This document shows positions 1-7,673 of a stretch of DNA of 64,000 nucleotides, in pieces. The notes under the pieces are model-generated. The model was not told the origin of the DNA, ran no database searches, and saw only the letters and a program-made list of their open reading frames with translations. Source of the stretch: an uncultured Oscillospiraceae bacterium (GTDB lineage: Bacteria; Bacillota; Clostridia; Oscillospirales; Oscillospiraceae); NCBI GenBank assembly GCA_910579965.1, contig CAJTWF010000005.1:39996-103995 (forward strand), read 5' to 3'. Numbering within the stretch: position 1 is the stretch's first letter; each line of letters begins with the position of its first letter. The translations under genes and the position numbers were made by a program.

Positions 1-2
1 TC

Positions 3-719
3 GGCTACCGGGACGGCAACGAGAAGATCAACGCCAAAGGGAACCCGGCGGCCGTGATCTGGAAGCTGGTGATGGAGCAGATCCACCAGGGCCTGGAGAA
101 CAAGGACTTCCCGGAGAACCCCGGCGGCATCATCACCACCCAGCTCTGCGCCGACTGCGGGCTGAAGGCCGGGGCCCTGTGCTCCTCCGACTACCGGGGC
201 AGCCGGGTCATCAACGCGGAGATGACCCCCGGCGCCGTGCCCACGGAGACCTGCTCCTGCCACGTGGAGGTCCAGGTCTGCACCATCCCGGAGACCGAGG
301 AGGTCCATCTGGCCGGAGCCTACTGCCCGGAGGACACCGTGACCACCCGGGTGATGCTCTCCGGCCGGGAGCACCTGATGCTGGGGGAGAGCAGCCCCAT
401 TCTGGCCGAGGACAGCTCCGCCCACCGGACCTATCTGGCCATGCTGGGGGACTGCCCCGTCCACGATGAGAACTACGTGCCCGAGCCCACGCCCCCGGAG
501 GAGGAGCCCGTGCCGGGAGATCCCGACTACCAGTGGCCCAGCGCCCCCTGGACCCCGGAGCCCACCCCGGATCCCGGCGGCGTCACGCCCCCCGGTACAG
601 CCGGTCCCGGCGAGGGGGACCCGCCCCCGCCCCAGGAGCCGGATCCGGACACGATTCCGGACCCCGGAGCCAACGGGCCTTCGGAGCCCCAGCCCCCCAG
701 CGACACCCCGCCCTTCTGA
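3..719 (+). CDS. C-terminal part of a class A penicillin-binding protein (PBP1A type), 5' end cut by the window
   Basis: The frame is open from base 3, so the start lies upstream; about 238 codons remain. The fragment begins near the end of the transpeptidase domain (GYRDGNEKIN) and continues into the cysteine-containing tail typical of clostridial PBP1A proteins (CADCGLKAGALC, CSCH, VCTIP). It ends in a disordered Pro/Glu/Gly/Asp tail of about 75 residues. By family knowledge these membrane-anchored enzymes polymerise lipid II and crosslink stem peptides outside the cell. The catalytic SxxK/SxN/KTG motifs are not in the window, so the call rests on the tail. A strong terminator follows 6 bases after the stop, so this is the last gene of its transcript. 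Confidence 0.8.
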   Translation, partial: GYRDGNEKINAKGNPAAVIWKLVMEQIHQGLENKDFPENPGGIITTQLCADCGLKAGALCSSDYRGSRVINAEMTPGAVPTETCSCHVEVQVCTIPETEEVHLAGAYCPEDTVTTRVMLSGREHLMLGESSPILAEDSSAHRTYLAMLGDCPVHDENYVPEPTPPEEEPVPGDPDYQWPSAPWTPEPTPDPGGVTPPGTAGPGEGDPPPPQEPDPDTIPDPGANGPSEPQPPSDTPPF

Positions 720-724
720 TCCCA

Positions 725-761
725 CCGCCGCCCCCGGATCTCCGGAGGCGGCGGCTTTTTT
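725..761 (+). terminator. Rho-independent terminator after the PBP gene
   Basis: A GC-rich hairpin (CCGCCGCC ... GGCGGCGG with a small loop around 739-741) ends at 754 and runs into CTTTTTT. It lies 6 bases after the PBP stop codon. Confidence 0.85.
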
Positions 762-789
762 CCACAGACCGAGTGATTTTTGTGGAAAA
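758..789. other. Two facing DnaA-box-like sequences between the PBP gene and pgm
   Basis: TTTTCCACA at 758-766 and its reverse complement TGTGGAAAA at 781-789 both match TTWTNCACA exactly and face each other across 14 bases. They sit between a terminator and the pgm promoter, about 22 kb from the origin. Whether DnaA binds here is inference. Confidence 0.4.
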
Positions 790-803
790 CCGCCCTCTTC
801 CCC

Positions 804-832
804 TTGAATGTCCGGCAAAATTTTGGTACAAT
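804..832 (+). promoter_or_regulatory. Sigma-A type promoter for the phosphohexomutase gene
   Basis: TTGAAT at 804-809, a 17-base spacer and TACAAT at 827-832. It lies about 160 bases before the chosen pgm start and just after the facing DnaA-box-like pair. Confidence 0.7.
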
Positions 833-990
833 ATATCCGATTTGATCCACGATGAGACACACATCGCCCTCACCGTGTGGAAATCCTGGAATACTGGCGT
901 GCCCAGCGTTCTTTGGGTCCCCTCCCCCGGAGAGGAGGAGGGACCGCCAACCGGCCTCTCATGGCCAGGATCGAGAAGGAGGAAAAGGAT

Positions 991-2718
991 ATGGACTATC
1001 AGAAGGAGTACCGGAAGTGGCTGGACAGCGGCGTGCTGACGGCGGCGGAGCAGGCGGAGCTGGAGGCCATCGCCGGCGATGACAGGGAGATCGAGAGCCG
1101 CTTCTACGGCCCCCTGGAGTTCGGCACCGCCGGCCTGCGGGGCACCATGGCCATGGGTCTCCACCACATGAATATCTACGTGGTCCGCCACGCCACCCAG
1201 GCCTTTGCCAACGTCATCTGCGCCGAGGGGGAGAAGGCCAGGGAGAAGGGCGTGGCCGTGTGCATGGACTGCCGCAACCACGGCATGGAGTTCGCCCGGG
1301 CCGCCGCCGAGGTGTGCGCCGGCAACGGCATCAAGGTGCGCATCTTCGAGTCCCTGCGCCCCACCCCCGAGCTCAGCTTCGCCGTGCGCCACTACGGCTG
1401 CCAGGCGGGCATCAACGTCACCGCCAGCCACAACCCCAAGGAGTATAACGGCTACAAGGTCTACTGGGAGGACGGGGCCCAGCTGCCCCCCCACCACGCC
1501 AGCGCCATTGCCCGGGAGATCGAGAAGACCGACATCTTCACCGGCATCACCTCCATGCCCTACGACGAGGCGGTGAAGGCCGGCATGATTACCGTCATGG
1601 GCCGGGAGACTGACGAGGCCTTCCTCAAGGAGGTCATGGCCATGACCATTGACCCGGAGGCCATCCCCGCCGTGGCGGACGCCTTCAAGCTGGTCTACAC
1701 CCCCTTCCACGGCTGCGGCCACCAGCTGGTGCCCGAGGCCCTGAAGCGGGCCGGGGTGAAGCACCTGCTGTGCGAGCCCAAGCAGATGGTCATCGACGGG
1801 GACTTCCCCACCGTCAAGAGCCCCAACCCGGAGAACCCCGAGGGCTTCTATCTGGCCGTGGAGCTGGCCAGGAGCAATGATGTGGACTTCATCCTGGGCA
1901 CGGACCCGGACAGTGACCGGGTGGGCATCATGGTCCGGGACAAGGACGGGGAGTATAAGGTCATGACCGGCAACCAGACCGGCGTGGTGCTGCTGGACTA
2001 CATGCTGGGGGCCATGAAGCGCACGGGCAAGCTGCCCAGGAACCCGGTGGCCCTGAAGACCATCGTCACCACCGAGATGGCCCGGACCGTGGCCGAGAGC
2101 TACGGCGCGGCCTGCTTCGACACCTTCACCGGCTTCAAGTTCATTGCCGAGAAGAAGAACGCCCTGGAGGGATCCGGCGAGGGCAGGGTGGTGTTCTCCT
2201 ACGAGGAGAGCTACGGCTACATGCTGGGGGACTACGTCCGGGACAAGGACGCGGTCACCGCCTCCCTCCTGCTCACCGAGATGGCCGCCTACTACGCCGC
2301 CAAGGGCATGACCGTGCTGGACGCCCTCCAGGCCCTCTACGAGAAGCACGGCTTCTACGGCGAGAAGACCCACAACCTGGTGATGCCCGGCCTGGACGGC
2401 CTGGCGGACATGGCCAGGCTCATGAAGCGCCTGCGGGAGGAGCCCCCGGCGGAGATCGGCGGGGTGAAGGTGGCCCAGCGCAAGGACTACGCCGACGGCA
2501 GCGTCATCGACTGCGCCACCGGAGAGAAGAGCGCCATGGAGCTGAGCGGGTCCAACGTGCTCCGCTTTGAGCTGGCCGACGGCACCTCCATCATCGTCCG
2601 CCCCTCCGGCACGGAGCCCAAGATCAAGGTCTACATCCTCACCAAGGGCGCGGACGCGGCGGAGCGGGACGCCAACGTGGCCAAGTACAGCCAGTGGGTG
2701 GAGACCCTGAAAAAGTAG
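991..2718 (+). CDS. Phospho-sugar mutase (alpha-D-phosphohexomutase; phosphoglucomutase/phosphomannomutase)
   Basis: Interconverts hexose 1- and 6-phosphates in the cytosol, feeding nucleotide-sugar and cell-envelope synthesis. The 575-residue length fits the long Firmicute branch of the family. Visible motifs in order: GTAGLRGTMAMG near the N-terminus; the phosphoserine loop TASHNP with catalytic Ser146; the Mg-binding loop DPDSDR at 305-310; and the C-terminal phosphate-binding SGTEPK at 539-544. I chose ATG 991 because AAGGAGG at 976-982 sits 8 bases upstream. In-frame ATGs at 877 and 961 have no such site. Whether glucose or mannose phosphate is preferred cannot be read from the sequence. 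The next gene starts 24 bases after the stop. Confidence 0.92.
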   Translation: MDYQKEYRKWLDSGVLTAAEQAELEAIAGDDREIESRFYGPLEFGTAGLRGTMAMGLHHMNIYVVRHATQAFANVICAEGEKAREKGVAVCMDCRNHGMEFARAAAEVCAGNGIKVRIFESLRPTPELSFAVRHYGCQAGINVTASHNPKEYNGYKVYWEDGAQLPPHHASAIAREIEKTDIFTGITSMPYDEAVKAGMITVMGRETDEAFLKEVMAMTIDPEAIPAVADAFKLVYTPFHGCGHQLVPEALKRAGVKHLLCEPKQMVIDGDFPTVKSPNPENPEGFYLAVELARSNDVDFILGTDPDSDRVGIMVRDKDGEYKVMTGNQTGVVLLDYMLGAMKRTGKLPRNPVALKTIVTTEMARTVAESYGAACFDTFTGFKFIAEKKNALEGSGEGRVVFSYEESYGYMLGDYVRDKDAVTASLLLTEMAAYYAAKGMTVLDALQALYEKHGFYGEKTHNLVMPGLDGLADMARLMKRLREEPPAEIGGVKVAQRKDYADGSVIDCATGEKSAMELSGSNVLRFELADGTSIIVRPSGTEPKIKVYILTKGADAAERDANVAKYSQWVETLKK

Positions 2719-2742
2719 CCTCCGCCTCCCCATGAGACAGGC

Positions 2743-3858
2743 ATGAAAGAGACTTACACCTACAAATACACCCTCTCCCAGCAGGAGCTGGCCGCCCTCC
2801 GCTCCCGGCGGGCCGCCGCCCGGAAGCGGCGGGAACGGAGACGGCGGCTTCTGCTGGGCGCGGCGGCCCTGCTGGCGTCGGCGGCGCTCCTGACCGGCGG
2901 GGCCCTGTGGCTGCTGACCCGGGACGGCCCCGCCGGCGGGCCCGCCCCCATCCCCCCCGCCGGGGAGATCGAGGACCTGACGGAGCCGTCAGCGCCGCCG
3001 GATATTCCGGCCTCCGCGCCGGCGGCGGTCCCGGCGGTCTCCCCGCCCCACGAGGCGGTCCAAGGGCCGGACACGGCCCGCCTGGCATCGGAGATCGACA
3101 GCCGGTACGCCATCCTCATTGACCTGGACACCGGGGAGATCCTGGCCCAGAAGATGCCCGGGGCCCTGGTGAGCCCCGCCTCCATGACCAAGATCCTCAC
3201 CATTCTCACGGCGGCAGACCACATCGGCGGCCTCAACGGCACCTATGTCATCACCCAGGAGATGGTGGACTACTGCCGCAGCAACGGCTGCTCCACGGCC
3301 GGGTTCCTGCCCGGGGAGGAGGTCTCCCTGACGGACCTGTTCTACGGCACCATCCTGCCCTCCGGGGCGGACGCGGCCCTGGCCCTGGCCTGCTACGTGG
3401 CCGGGAGCCAGGAGGCCTTTGTGGAGCTGATGAACCAGAAGGCCCGGGAGCTGGGCCTCTCCAGCTCCGCCCGGTTCGCCAACTGTATCGGACTCTATGA
3501 CCCGGACAACGTCTGCACGGTGTACGACATGGCCATGATCCTCTGGGCGGCCATGGAGAACAACGTCTGCCGCACCTTCCTCACCGAGCGCAACCGGGTC
3601 CTTCCGCCCAACGGGGTCCGGGAGGAGGAGCTGGATCTCTCCAACTGGTTCATCCGCCGCATCGAGGACCACATGCCCGAGGGCTTGGCGGTGCTGGGGG
3701 CCAAGACGGGATACGTCTCCATGGCCGGCAGCTGCGCGGCCAGCTTCGCCCAGAGCCGGGACGGACGGGAGTACATCTGCGTCACCGCCAAGGCCTCCGG
3801 CGGCTGGCAGTGCATCTTTGACCAGGCGGCCATCTACGCCGCGTGGGCCGGCAGGTAG
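2743..3858 (+). CDS. D-alanyl-D-alanine carboxypeptidase family protein (peptidase S11)
   Basis: A penicillin-binding-protein-like D,D-carboxypeptidase that would trim the terminal D-Ala of peptidoglycan stem peptides outside the membrane. A basic cytoplasmic N-terminus (residues 1-35, Arg-rich) is followed by one membrane segment at about 36-58 and a Pro/Ala linker to about 105, then the S11 catalytic domain. SMTK gives Ser147 and Lys150, and KTG is at 321-323. The middle motif reads Ser207-Gly-Ala209 in LPSGADA where S11 enzymes usually have Ser-Gly-Asn, so one catalytic-site residue is replaced. It follows pgm by 24 bases with no terminator between, so they are probably co-transcribed. The N-terminal anchor, instead of the usual C-terminal helix, is common in clostridial forms. 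Confidence 0.85.
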   Translation: MKETYTYKYTLSQQELAALRSRRAAARKRRERRRRLLLGAAALLASAALLTGGALWLLTRDGPAGGPAPIPPAGEIEDLTEPSAPPDIPASAPAAVPAVSPPHEAVQGPDTARLASEIDSRYAILIDLDTGEILAQKMPGALVSPASMTKILTILTAADHIGGLNGTYVITQEMVDYCRSNGCSTAGFLPGEEVSLTDLFYGTILPSGADAALALACYVAGSQEAFVELMNQKARELGLSSSARFANCIGLYDPDNVCTVYDMAMILWAAMENNVCRTFLTERNRVLPPNGVREEELDLSNWFIRRIEDHMPEGLAVLGAKTGYVSMAGSCAASFAQSRDGREYICVTAKASGGWQCIFDQAAIYAAWAGR

Positions 3859-3896
3859 GGGACGAAAAAAAAAGTGGAAAAAGTTTGTGAAAGAAC

Positions 3897-3925
3897 TTGC
3901 AATCTGCCGCCGTATGGTGTATGAT
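3897..3925 (+). promoter_or_regulatory. Sigma-A promoter of the THF-riboswitch/folT transcript
   Basis: TTGCAA at 3897-3902, a 17-base spacer and TATGAT at 3920-3925. The riboswitch aptamer begins 48 bases after the -10 box. Confidence 0.75.
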
Positions 3926-3972
3926 AACCCTGTCATCGGGGTGAGGGCCCCGGTACACAACAGAATAGGATT

Positions 3973-4077
3973 GGTAGAGTAAGCATATCGCGTAAAGTGG
4001 CAAGAGGATGGGAAGTCGCCCTTGCACGAAAGGCCCCCGAGAAATAGGGCCTACGATGGTATGCTGCATCCGCTACC
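3973..4077 (+). promoter_or_regulatory. Tetrahydrofolate (THF) riboswitch aptamer
   Basis: The P1 stem pairs GGTAG (3973-3977) with CTACC (4073-4077), and an inner stem pairs GCATAT (3983-3988) with GTATGC (4059-4064). The conserved THF-I segments are present in order: AGAGTA, CGCGTAAAGTG, GGATGGGAAGTCGCC, ACGAAAGG and TGCATCCGCTACC. By family knowledge this RNA binds reduced folates and controls folate uptake or synthesis genes. The gene downstream is the folate transporter subunit FolT, which fits. The hairpin at 4098-4137 would be the expression platform. Confidence 0.9.
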
Positions 4078-4097
4078 GCACGATCTCGGATGTATTG

Positions 4098-4145
4098 CAT
4101 GCCAATCCCGGCCGCAGAGGCGGTCTGGATTGGCATGTTCTGTTT
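4098..4145 (+). terminator. Riboswitch-controlled intrinsic terminator hairpin
   Basis: A perfect 11-bp stem pairs CATGCCAATCC (4098-4108) with GGATTGGCATG (4127-4137) and is followed by TTCTGTTTC. It starts 20 bases after the THF aptamer. The T-run is weak, so partial read-through or translational control is also possible. Confidence 0.65.
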
Positions 4146-4224
4146 CGGGGCTCCGTGCAGCAGCTTCCGTGCCACTTTACCTCCTAAAACAGCCTTTACG
4201 GCGGAATTGAAGGAGGAGACGCGA

Positions 4225-4293
4225 ATGAAGCGTAACCAACACACCACTCATCTCCCTCGCAGCCAACGGATCGGGAAGGAGGTGAGCCGGTGA
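4225..4293 (+). CDS. Possible 22-residue leader peptide overlapping the folT start
   Basis: ATG 4225 is preceded by AAGGAGGA and encodes MKRNQHTTHLPRSQRIGKEV plus two residues (SR). Its TGA (4291-4293) overlaps the GTG start of folT (4290-4292). The layout is that of a translationally coupled leader between the riboswitch terminator and folT. The peptide is basic and has no recognisable domain. The ribosome-binding site and the overlap are seen directly; expression and any regulatory role are inferred. Confidence 0.4.
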   Translation: MKRNQHTTHLPRSQRIGKEVSR

Positions 4294-5318
4294 GACAGGT
4301 TAAGCCGGGTACTCTGTACACCAGCCCCTTTTCCATGGCCTACTGGCGGGACGCCGCCGCGGAGCTCCGGGACACCCGCATACTGGTGTTCGCCGCGCTG
4401 ATGATCGCCCTGCGGGTGGCCCTGAAGAGCCTGGGCATCCCCATTGCGGCGGATTTGAAGATCAACATCGCCTTTTTTGTCAACGCCTTCGGCGCCATGG
4501 TCTTCGGCCCCGTGGTGGCCATCCTGGCCGCTGCCATCTCCGACACCCTGGGGTGTCTGCTGGTCCCCTCCGGGGCCTACTTCTTCCCCTTTATCTTCAT
4601 CGAGATTGCCGGGTCCCTGATCTTCGCCCTGTTCCTCTACCGGGCCAGGGTCACCGCCACCCGGGTTATCCTCTCCCGGTTCTGCATTGACTTCTTTGTC
4701 AACATCGTGCTCAACACCCCCATCATGTGGCTGTATTACAAGATGGTGCTGGGCAAGTCCTACGCCATTTTCCAGCTGCCCCGGATCATCAAGAACCTGG
4801 CCCTGTTCCCCCTGGAGAGCGTGCTGCTGGTCCTGTTCCTCACGGCCATGATGCCGGTGGGCGCACGCTTCGGCCTGCTCTACGACAAGGGGGAGAACCT
4901 GCGGCTGCGCAAGCGGCAGGTGGCGCTGCTGGTGACCCTGTTCGTGGTGGGCGCGGCCTGCGTGGGCGGCTACTACGTATATAACTACAACACCACCAAC
5001 CACGCCTCCAAGCTGCCCGCGGCGGAGGTGGCGAGCATCAACAGCGCGCTGACCCGGCTGGGCGCGGACCAGAACCTCCTGGACGACGGCCAGGTGGTCA
5101 CGGTCAGCAAGGTCTATAAGAAGCTGGGCGGCGATACCACCGTGGAGTTCACGGTCTACCAGACCTCGGCGGAGACCGATCTGAACGCGGCGGCGGGGTA
5201 CCTGGAAAAATCGGCCAAGGCCGACGAGACCATGACCAAGGTAGCCTCCGGTAGCGCTGTGCTGCCAGGGGACGACGCCGCCGCTGCCGGGAGCATGACG
5301 GTGCAGCCGGAGTCATAG
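4290..5318 (+). CDS. folT: Folate-family ECF transporter substrate-binding (S) component FolT with a C-terminal extension
   Basis: Membrane subunit that binds folate and passes it to the shared ECF energising module, which is not in the window. Residues about 20-210 look like a complete FolT, with six hydrophobic segments and the characteristic FGPVVAILAAAISDTLG and PSGAYFFPFIFIEIAGSL stretches. After a basic loop, a seventh hydrophobic helix (about 215-235) leads into a hydrophilic region of about 105 residues to the end at 342. FolT proteins are usually near 170-210 residues, so this tail is extra. GTG 4290 was chosen because AAGGAGG at 4276-4282 lies 7 bases before it. The gene is under a THF riboswitch, which supports the folate assignment. 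A weak hairpin without a T-run follows the stop. Confidence 0.85.
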   Translation: MRQVKPGTLYTSPFSMAYWRDAAAELRDTRILVFAALMIALRVALKSLGIPIAADLKINIAFFVNAFGAMVFGPVVAILAAAISDTLGCLLVPSGAYFFPFIFIEIAGSLIFALFLYRARVTATRVILSRFCIDFFVNIVLNTPIMWLYYKMVLGKSYAIFQLPRIIKNLALFPLESVLLVLFLTAMMPVGARFGLLYDKGENLRLRKRQVALLVTLFVVGAACVGGYYVYNYNTTNHASKLPAAEVASINSALTRLGADQNLLDDGQVVTVSKVYKKLGGDTTVEFTVYQTSAETDLNAAAGYLEKSAKADETMTKVASGSAVLPGDDAAAAGSMTVQPES

Positions 5319-5419
5319 ATTTGAGTCCGTCCCTGCTCCGGACTGCGGACCTGCAGAAAACATAGAAAAACCCCGTTACCTTGCATAAGTTTTTGTTAAT
5401 ATTTTGTCAAACATGTCAC

Positions 5420-5448
5420 TTGCATAATGGCAAAAAGTTTGATATTAT
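5420..5448 (+). promoter_or_regulatory. Sigma-A promoter for fhs
   Basis: TTGCAT at 5420-5425, a 17-base spacer and TATTAT at 5443-5448, in an A/T-rich stretch unlike its surroundings. The fhs start is about 160 bases downstream. No riboswitch was recognised in this leader. Confidence 0.75.
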
Positions 5449-5606
5449 TTTAACGAGAAATGGGACTCAGACGGACCACCCATTTTTCTGCCGCGATGCT
5501 GTTAAAGTTGCGGCAAGATACATTTATTATTTTAGAATGCCCGCTCCGCCTGGGACCAGAGCGATCCGGAAGGGAGAGGCGGGCGAAGAAAGGAAACGTG
5601 AAAGAC

Positions 5607-7280
5607 ATGAGCTACAAATCTGACATCGAGATCGCCCAGGAGACCACCATGCAGCACATCACCGAGGTCGCCAAGACCGCCGGTGTGGACGCAAAATACC
5701 TGGAGCAGTACGGCAACTACAAGGCCAAGGTGGATTACAACATCCTCAACGAGACCCCCGAGCGCTCCGGCAAGCTGGTTCTGGTCACCGCCATCAACCC
5801 CACCCCCGCCGGCGAGGGCAAGACCACTACCACCGTCGGTCTGGCCGACGGCATGAAGAAGCTGGGCAAGAACGTTCTGGTCGCTCTGCGGGAGCCCTCC
5901 CTGGGACCCGTTTTCGGCGTCAAGGGCGGCGCTGCCGGCGGCGGTTATGCTCAGGTCGTTCCTATGGAGGACATCAACCTCCACTTCACCGGCGACTTCC
6001 ACGCCATCGGCGCTGCCAACAACCTGCTGGCCGCCATGCTGGATAACCATATCTATCAGGGCAACAAGCTGGGCATTGACCCCCGCCGGATCACCTGGCG
6101 CCGCTGCGTGGACATGAATGACCGCCAGCTCCGCTTTGTCACCGACGGTCTGGGCGGCCGGGTCAACGGCGTGCCCCGGGAGGACGGCTACGACATCACC
6201 GTGGCCAGCGAGATCATGGCCGTGCTGTGCCTGGCCAGCGACATCACCGATCTGAAGAACCGCCTGGCCCGTCTGGTGGTGGGCTACACCTACGACGAGA
6301 AGCCCGTCACGGCCGGCGATCTGAACGCCCAGGGCGCTATGGCCGCCCTGCTCAAGGACGCCCTCAAGCCCAACCTGGTCCAGACCCTGGAGCACACCCC
6401 CGCCTTTGTCCACGGCGGCCCCTTCGCCAACATCGCCCACGGCTGCAACTCCGTCACCGCCACCAAGATCGCCCTGCGCCTGAGCGACTACACCATCACC
6501 GAGGCCGGCTTCGGCGCGGACCTGGGCGCTGAGAAGTTCCTGGACATCAAGTGCCGCATGGCCGGCCTGAAGCCCAGCGCCGTTGTGGTTGTGGCAACCA
6601 TCCGCGCCCTGAAGTACAACGGCGGCGTTGCCAAGGCCGATCTGGGCAATGAGAACCTGGAGGCCCTGGAGAAGGGCATGCCCAACCTGCTCAAGCACGT
6701 GAGCAACATCACCAACGTCTACAAGCTGCCCTGCGTGGTGGCCATCAACCGCTTCCCCCTGGACACCGAGGCCGAGCTGAAGCTGGTGGAGGACAAGTGC
6801 CGCGAGCTGGGCGTGAACGTGGCCCTGAGCGAGGTGTGGGCCAAGGGCGGCGAGGGCGGCATCGCTCTGGCCGAGGAGGTCATCCGCCTGTGCGAGCAGC
6901 CCAACGACTTCACCTTTGCCTATGAGCTGGACGCCACCATCGAGGAGAAGATCACCGCCATTGTCCAGAAGATCTACGGCGGCAAGGACGTGCTCTTCAC
7001 CGCCAACGCCCAGAAGCAGATCCAGCAGCTCACCGCCCTGGGCTTCGACAAGATGCCCATCTGCATGGCCAAGACCCAGTACAGCCTCACCGACGATCAG
7101 ACCAAGCTGGGCGCGCCCACCGGCTTCACCGTCACCGTGCGCAACGTGAAGGTTTCCGCCGGCGCAGGCTTCCTGGTTGCCCTCACCGGCGACATCATGA
7201 CCATGCCCGGCCTGCCCAAGGTGCCCGCCGCCGAGCGCATCGACGTGGACGCCACCGGCAAGATCTCCGGCCTGTTCTAA
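5607..7280 (+). CDS. fhs: Formate-tetrahydrofolate ligase (10-formyl-THF synthetase)
   Basis: Makes 10-formyl-THF from formate, THF and ATP, the entry step of the one-carbon pathway in acetogenic and purine-fermenting clostridia. At 557 residues it matches the family's usual length. The nucleotide-binding loop TPAGEGKTTTT has its GEGK at 69-72. The long conserved stretches LREPSLGPVFGVKGGAAGGG and FTGDFHAIGAANNLLAA are present, and the protein ends in PGLPKVPAAERIDVD. ATG 5607 is used; upstream in-frame GTG 5598 is too close to the AAGAAAGGA motif. Codon use is strongly biased, suggesting high expression. The gene has its own promoter and terminator. Partners fchA, folD and the cyclo-ligase lie 1.2-4.6 kb downstream. 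Confidence 0.97.
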   Translation: MSYKSDIEIAQETTMQHITEVAKTAGVDAKYLEQYGNYKAKVDYNILNETPERSGKLVLVTAINPTPAGEGKTTTTVGLADGMKKLGKNVLVALREPSLGPVFGVKGGAAGGGYAQVVPMEDINLHFTGDFHAIGAANNLLAAMLDNHIYQGNKLGIDPRRITWRRCVDMNDRQLRFVTDGLGGRVNGVPREDGYDITVASEIMAVLCLASDITDLKNRLARLVVGYTYDEKPVTAGDLNAQGAMAALLKDALKPNLVQTLEHTPAFVHGGPFANIAHGCNSVTATKIALRLSDYTITEAGFGADLGAEKFLDIKCRMAGLKPSAVVVVATIRALKYNGGVAKADLGNENLEALEKGMPNLLKHVSNITNVYKLPCVVAINRFPLDTEAELKLVEDKCRELGVNVALSEVWAKGGEGGIALAEEVIRLCEQPNDFTFAYELDATIEEKITAIVQKIYGGKDVLFTANAQKQIQQLTALGFDKMPICMAKTQYSLTDDQTKLGAPTGFTVTVRNVKVSAGAGFLVALTGDIMTMPGLPKVPAAERIDVDATGKISGLF

Positions 7281-7300
7281 GAAAAATTTTTCCGGTTTAG

Positions 7301-7334
7301 AAATCCCGGCGGCGTATCCCGCCGCCGGGATTTT
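7301..7334. terminator. Bidirectional terminator between fhs and the DUF6809 gene
   Basis: AAATCCCGGCGGCG (7301-7314) pairs perfectly with CGCCGCCGGGATTT around a 5-base loop, with T-runs available on both strands. It separates two convergent genes. Confidence 0.9.
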
Positions 7335-7347
7335 CGCTGTATTTTTC

Positions 7348-7587
7348 CTACAGAAGCTCCGTCATCAGGGACACCCCCAGCCGGAACCCCTCCCGGAAGC
7401 TGGCATAGTTCAGAAAATTCTCCTCATCGCATAGACAGTTCCAATATTTTTCCGCAAACTCCCTGCCCATTTCTTCTTCTATTTTCTCGAAAAGACTGTA
7501 GATTTCGGCACGGAGCTTTTCGGGAGGCTTTGGCTGCGTTTCGAGGGGAGAATACTGGTCAGTGTAGATATCTTGCAGAATACTCAT
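7348..7587 (-). CDS. Small hypothetical protein, DUF6809-like
   Basis: A 79-residue acidic, helical protein without signal or membrane segment. The pattern near the N-terminus (ILQDIYTDQYSP) and the C-terminal FREGFRLGVSLMTELL are what I recognise from the DUF6809 family of clostridial small proteins, whose function is unknown. GGAGGG precedes the ATG. It is divergent from a small XRE repressor and shares an 86-base control region containing a perfect 11-bp inverted repeat. That arrangement suggests, but does not prove, that the XRE protein controls it. The local base composition is lower in GC than the surrounding core genes, consistent with an accessory insertion. Confidence 0.65.
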   Translation of the reverse strand: MSILQDIYTDQYSPLETQPKPPEKLRAEIYSLFEKIEEEMGREFAEKYWNCLCDEENFLNYASFREGFRLGVSLMTELL

Positions 7588-7612
7588 TGGATTGACCCTC
7601 CTTCTATATGTT

Positions 7613-7654
7613 CAATTTTAGTGGTTTTTTACTTTGATTATATCACTAAAATTG
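7613..7654. promoter_or_regulatory. Operator-like inverted repeat in the DUF6809/XRE divergent promoter region
   Basis: CAATTTTAGTG (7613-7623) and CACTAAAATTG (7644-7654) are perfect 11-bp inverted copies separated by 20 bases of A/T-rich DNA. This spacing suits two bound repressor dimers or looping. The repeat lies between divergent start codons. Confidence 0.55.
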
Positions 7655-7673
7655 GAGTTGTCAAGGAATTTCT

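Noticed and set aside
583..2733. 716-codon minus-strand frame opposite pgm
   Set aside because: Exact antisense shadow of a clear gene in high-GC DNA; the translation is His/Gly/Val-rich with no domain.
4098..4137. Second riboswitch or protein-coding frame downstream of the THF aptamer
   Set aside because: The symmetry is a simple 11-bp stem best read as the expression platform of the THF riboswitch.
5319..5606. Riboswitch in the fhs leader
   Set aside because: No THF, SAM or other known aptamer pattern could be recognised; only a promoter is supported.
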